Source of the DNA: Seriola aureovittata
Taxonomy: Eukaryota; Chordata; Actinopteri; Carangiformes; Carangidae
DNA length: 64,000 bases
NCBI RefSeq assembly: GCF_021018895.1
Contig: NC_079386.1
Coordinates: forward strand, 11,959,835 to 12,023,834
Reading direction: 5' to 3'
Below are positions 63,301 through 64,000 of the stretch, piece by piece. The position numbers were made by a program, and so were the translations under genes. The notes below the pieces were generated by a model. The model ran no database searches. It saw nothing but the letters and a program-made list of their open reading frames with translations, and was not told the DNA's origin. Numbering within the stretch: position 1 is the first letter of the stretch; every line of letters starts with the position of its first letter.

Positions 63301-64000
63301 CAAACGGCCGGGGGTCACTATAAAAGGGACTGTTTTACTTTTCTTTCTCTACTTTACTTTTCTTACTTCTCTACGTTTCTTGTACTGTTAGGGGAGTTGG
63401 GTCCTCTGGATTTTAGAAAAGGGGGATTCGGGTCAGGGTGGCAGAAAAATAGGTTAGAAAAAAAGGGGGTAAGGAGCCGTAGAAGTGTGCTAGCTAGATT
63501 TTTAAGGACACAACTATTAGGGTACACTTAAATCTGCAAGCTAGCTGTGACGTCACTTCCCTCACCCCAAAAAAAAAATAAGACACATAACCTCAACTGC
63601 TCTTTCACAACAGCCAACAAAATGACCTCTTCATCACCACGTGTTTTTATTTGCCTACGAAAGAGAGGACAAGGCGAACAAGCCCTGGGCTCTGCGGGAG
63701 GTCAGATTTGACGCCACAGAGCAAAAGCGCCAAGGCAAAGACGAGCACATACAAACACGTCACCCTTTACCACATACACACACACACACATTGCGAGAGG
63801 AGCTGTGGGCTCACACTGTCAATATGTGTAGCCGGCGCGAACACGTTATTGAACAGTGTCCCGCGTTAAACAGTAACAGAGCATGTCATTAAAAGCCCGG
63901 GCCTCTGTTCTTTCTCACTGTATCAGTTTGTTTCCTTTCCTCTCTCTCACTCTCTCTCTCATAAATCTATCCCTGCCTGAGCATCGTACAAAAGGTAATA
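63288..64000 (-). other. pcdh7: Upstream intron of the pcdh7-like gene (partial)
   Basis: On the minus strand this precedes the acceptor at 63288 and runs off the window. It holds a short CA run (about 63776-63790), a CT-rich stretch near 63940-63960 and otherwise unique sequence. No further exon was recognised, so the ectodomain exon lies outside. Confidence 0.75.

Overview
This is vertebrate nuclear DNA, almost certainly from a teleost fish and probably a percomorph. The evidence is very dense CA/GT microsatellites and homopolymers, a decayed Tc1-type element with the familiar fish terminal sequence, a decayed fish-type LINE reverse transcriptase, several fish-style non-autonomous repeats, and GT-AG spliced exons. 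There is no prokaryotic gene organisation, no CRISPR array and no operon.

Only one gene can be supported, on the minus strand: the 3' end of a delta-1 protocadherin, best matched to protocadherin-7 (pcdh7; a or b paralogue unresolved). Two coding exons are visible. The upstream one (63287 down to 63068) starts with the RRVTF motif, the PP1-binding CM3 motif of delta-1 protocadherins. The terminal one (9809 down to 9337) carries the CTRECDEYGHSDSCWMP motif and ends in ...TLTRREVYL-stop. The first exon ends one base into a codon and the second supplies the other two (G + AC = Asp), so the join reads MENDSRPLPDVAMTG without a frameshift. The intron between them is 53,258 bp. The ectodomain, transmembrane segment and first cytoplasmic part lie beyond base 64,000.

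Layout. 1 to about 5,070 is flank downstream of the gene, with a duplicated ~200 bp sequence and a fish interspersed repeat. About 5,070 to 9,336 is probably a long 3'UTR (in mRNA sense it runs from 9,336 down), with three AATAAA signals. The most distal one overlaps a Pumilio-type TGTAAATA. 9,337-9,809 is the last exon. 9,810-63,067 is the giant intron, holding a LINE relic (~19.56-20.34 kb), a Tc1 relic (25.18-26.00 kb), two related copies of one fish repeat (38.4 and 48.5 kb), a 248 bp TTAA-ended MITE candidate (56.29-56.53 kb), a tRNA-SINE-like head, many microsatellites, and several unique AT-motif-rich islands that could be conserved non-coding elements. 63,068-63,287 is the penultimate exon in view, and the rest is upstream intron.

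I found no convincing undescribed biological system. The most useful leads are a possible intron-retention isoform at the 63,068 donor, alternative polyadenylation in the long 3'UTR, the MITE candidate, the duplicated flank sequence and the candidate regulatory islands. Most other open frames are low-complexity or microsatellite translations and are not reported as genes. The LINE and Tc1 relics are annotated as mobile elements.
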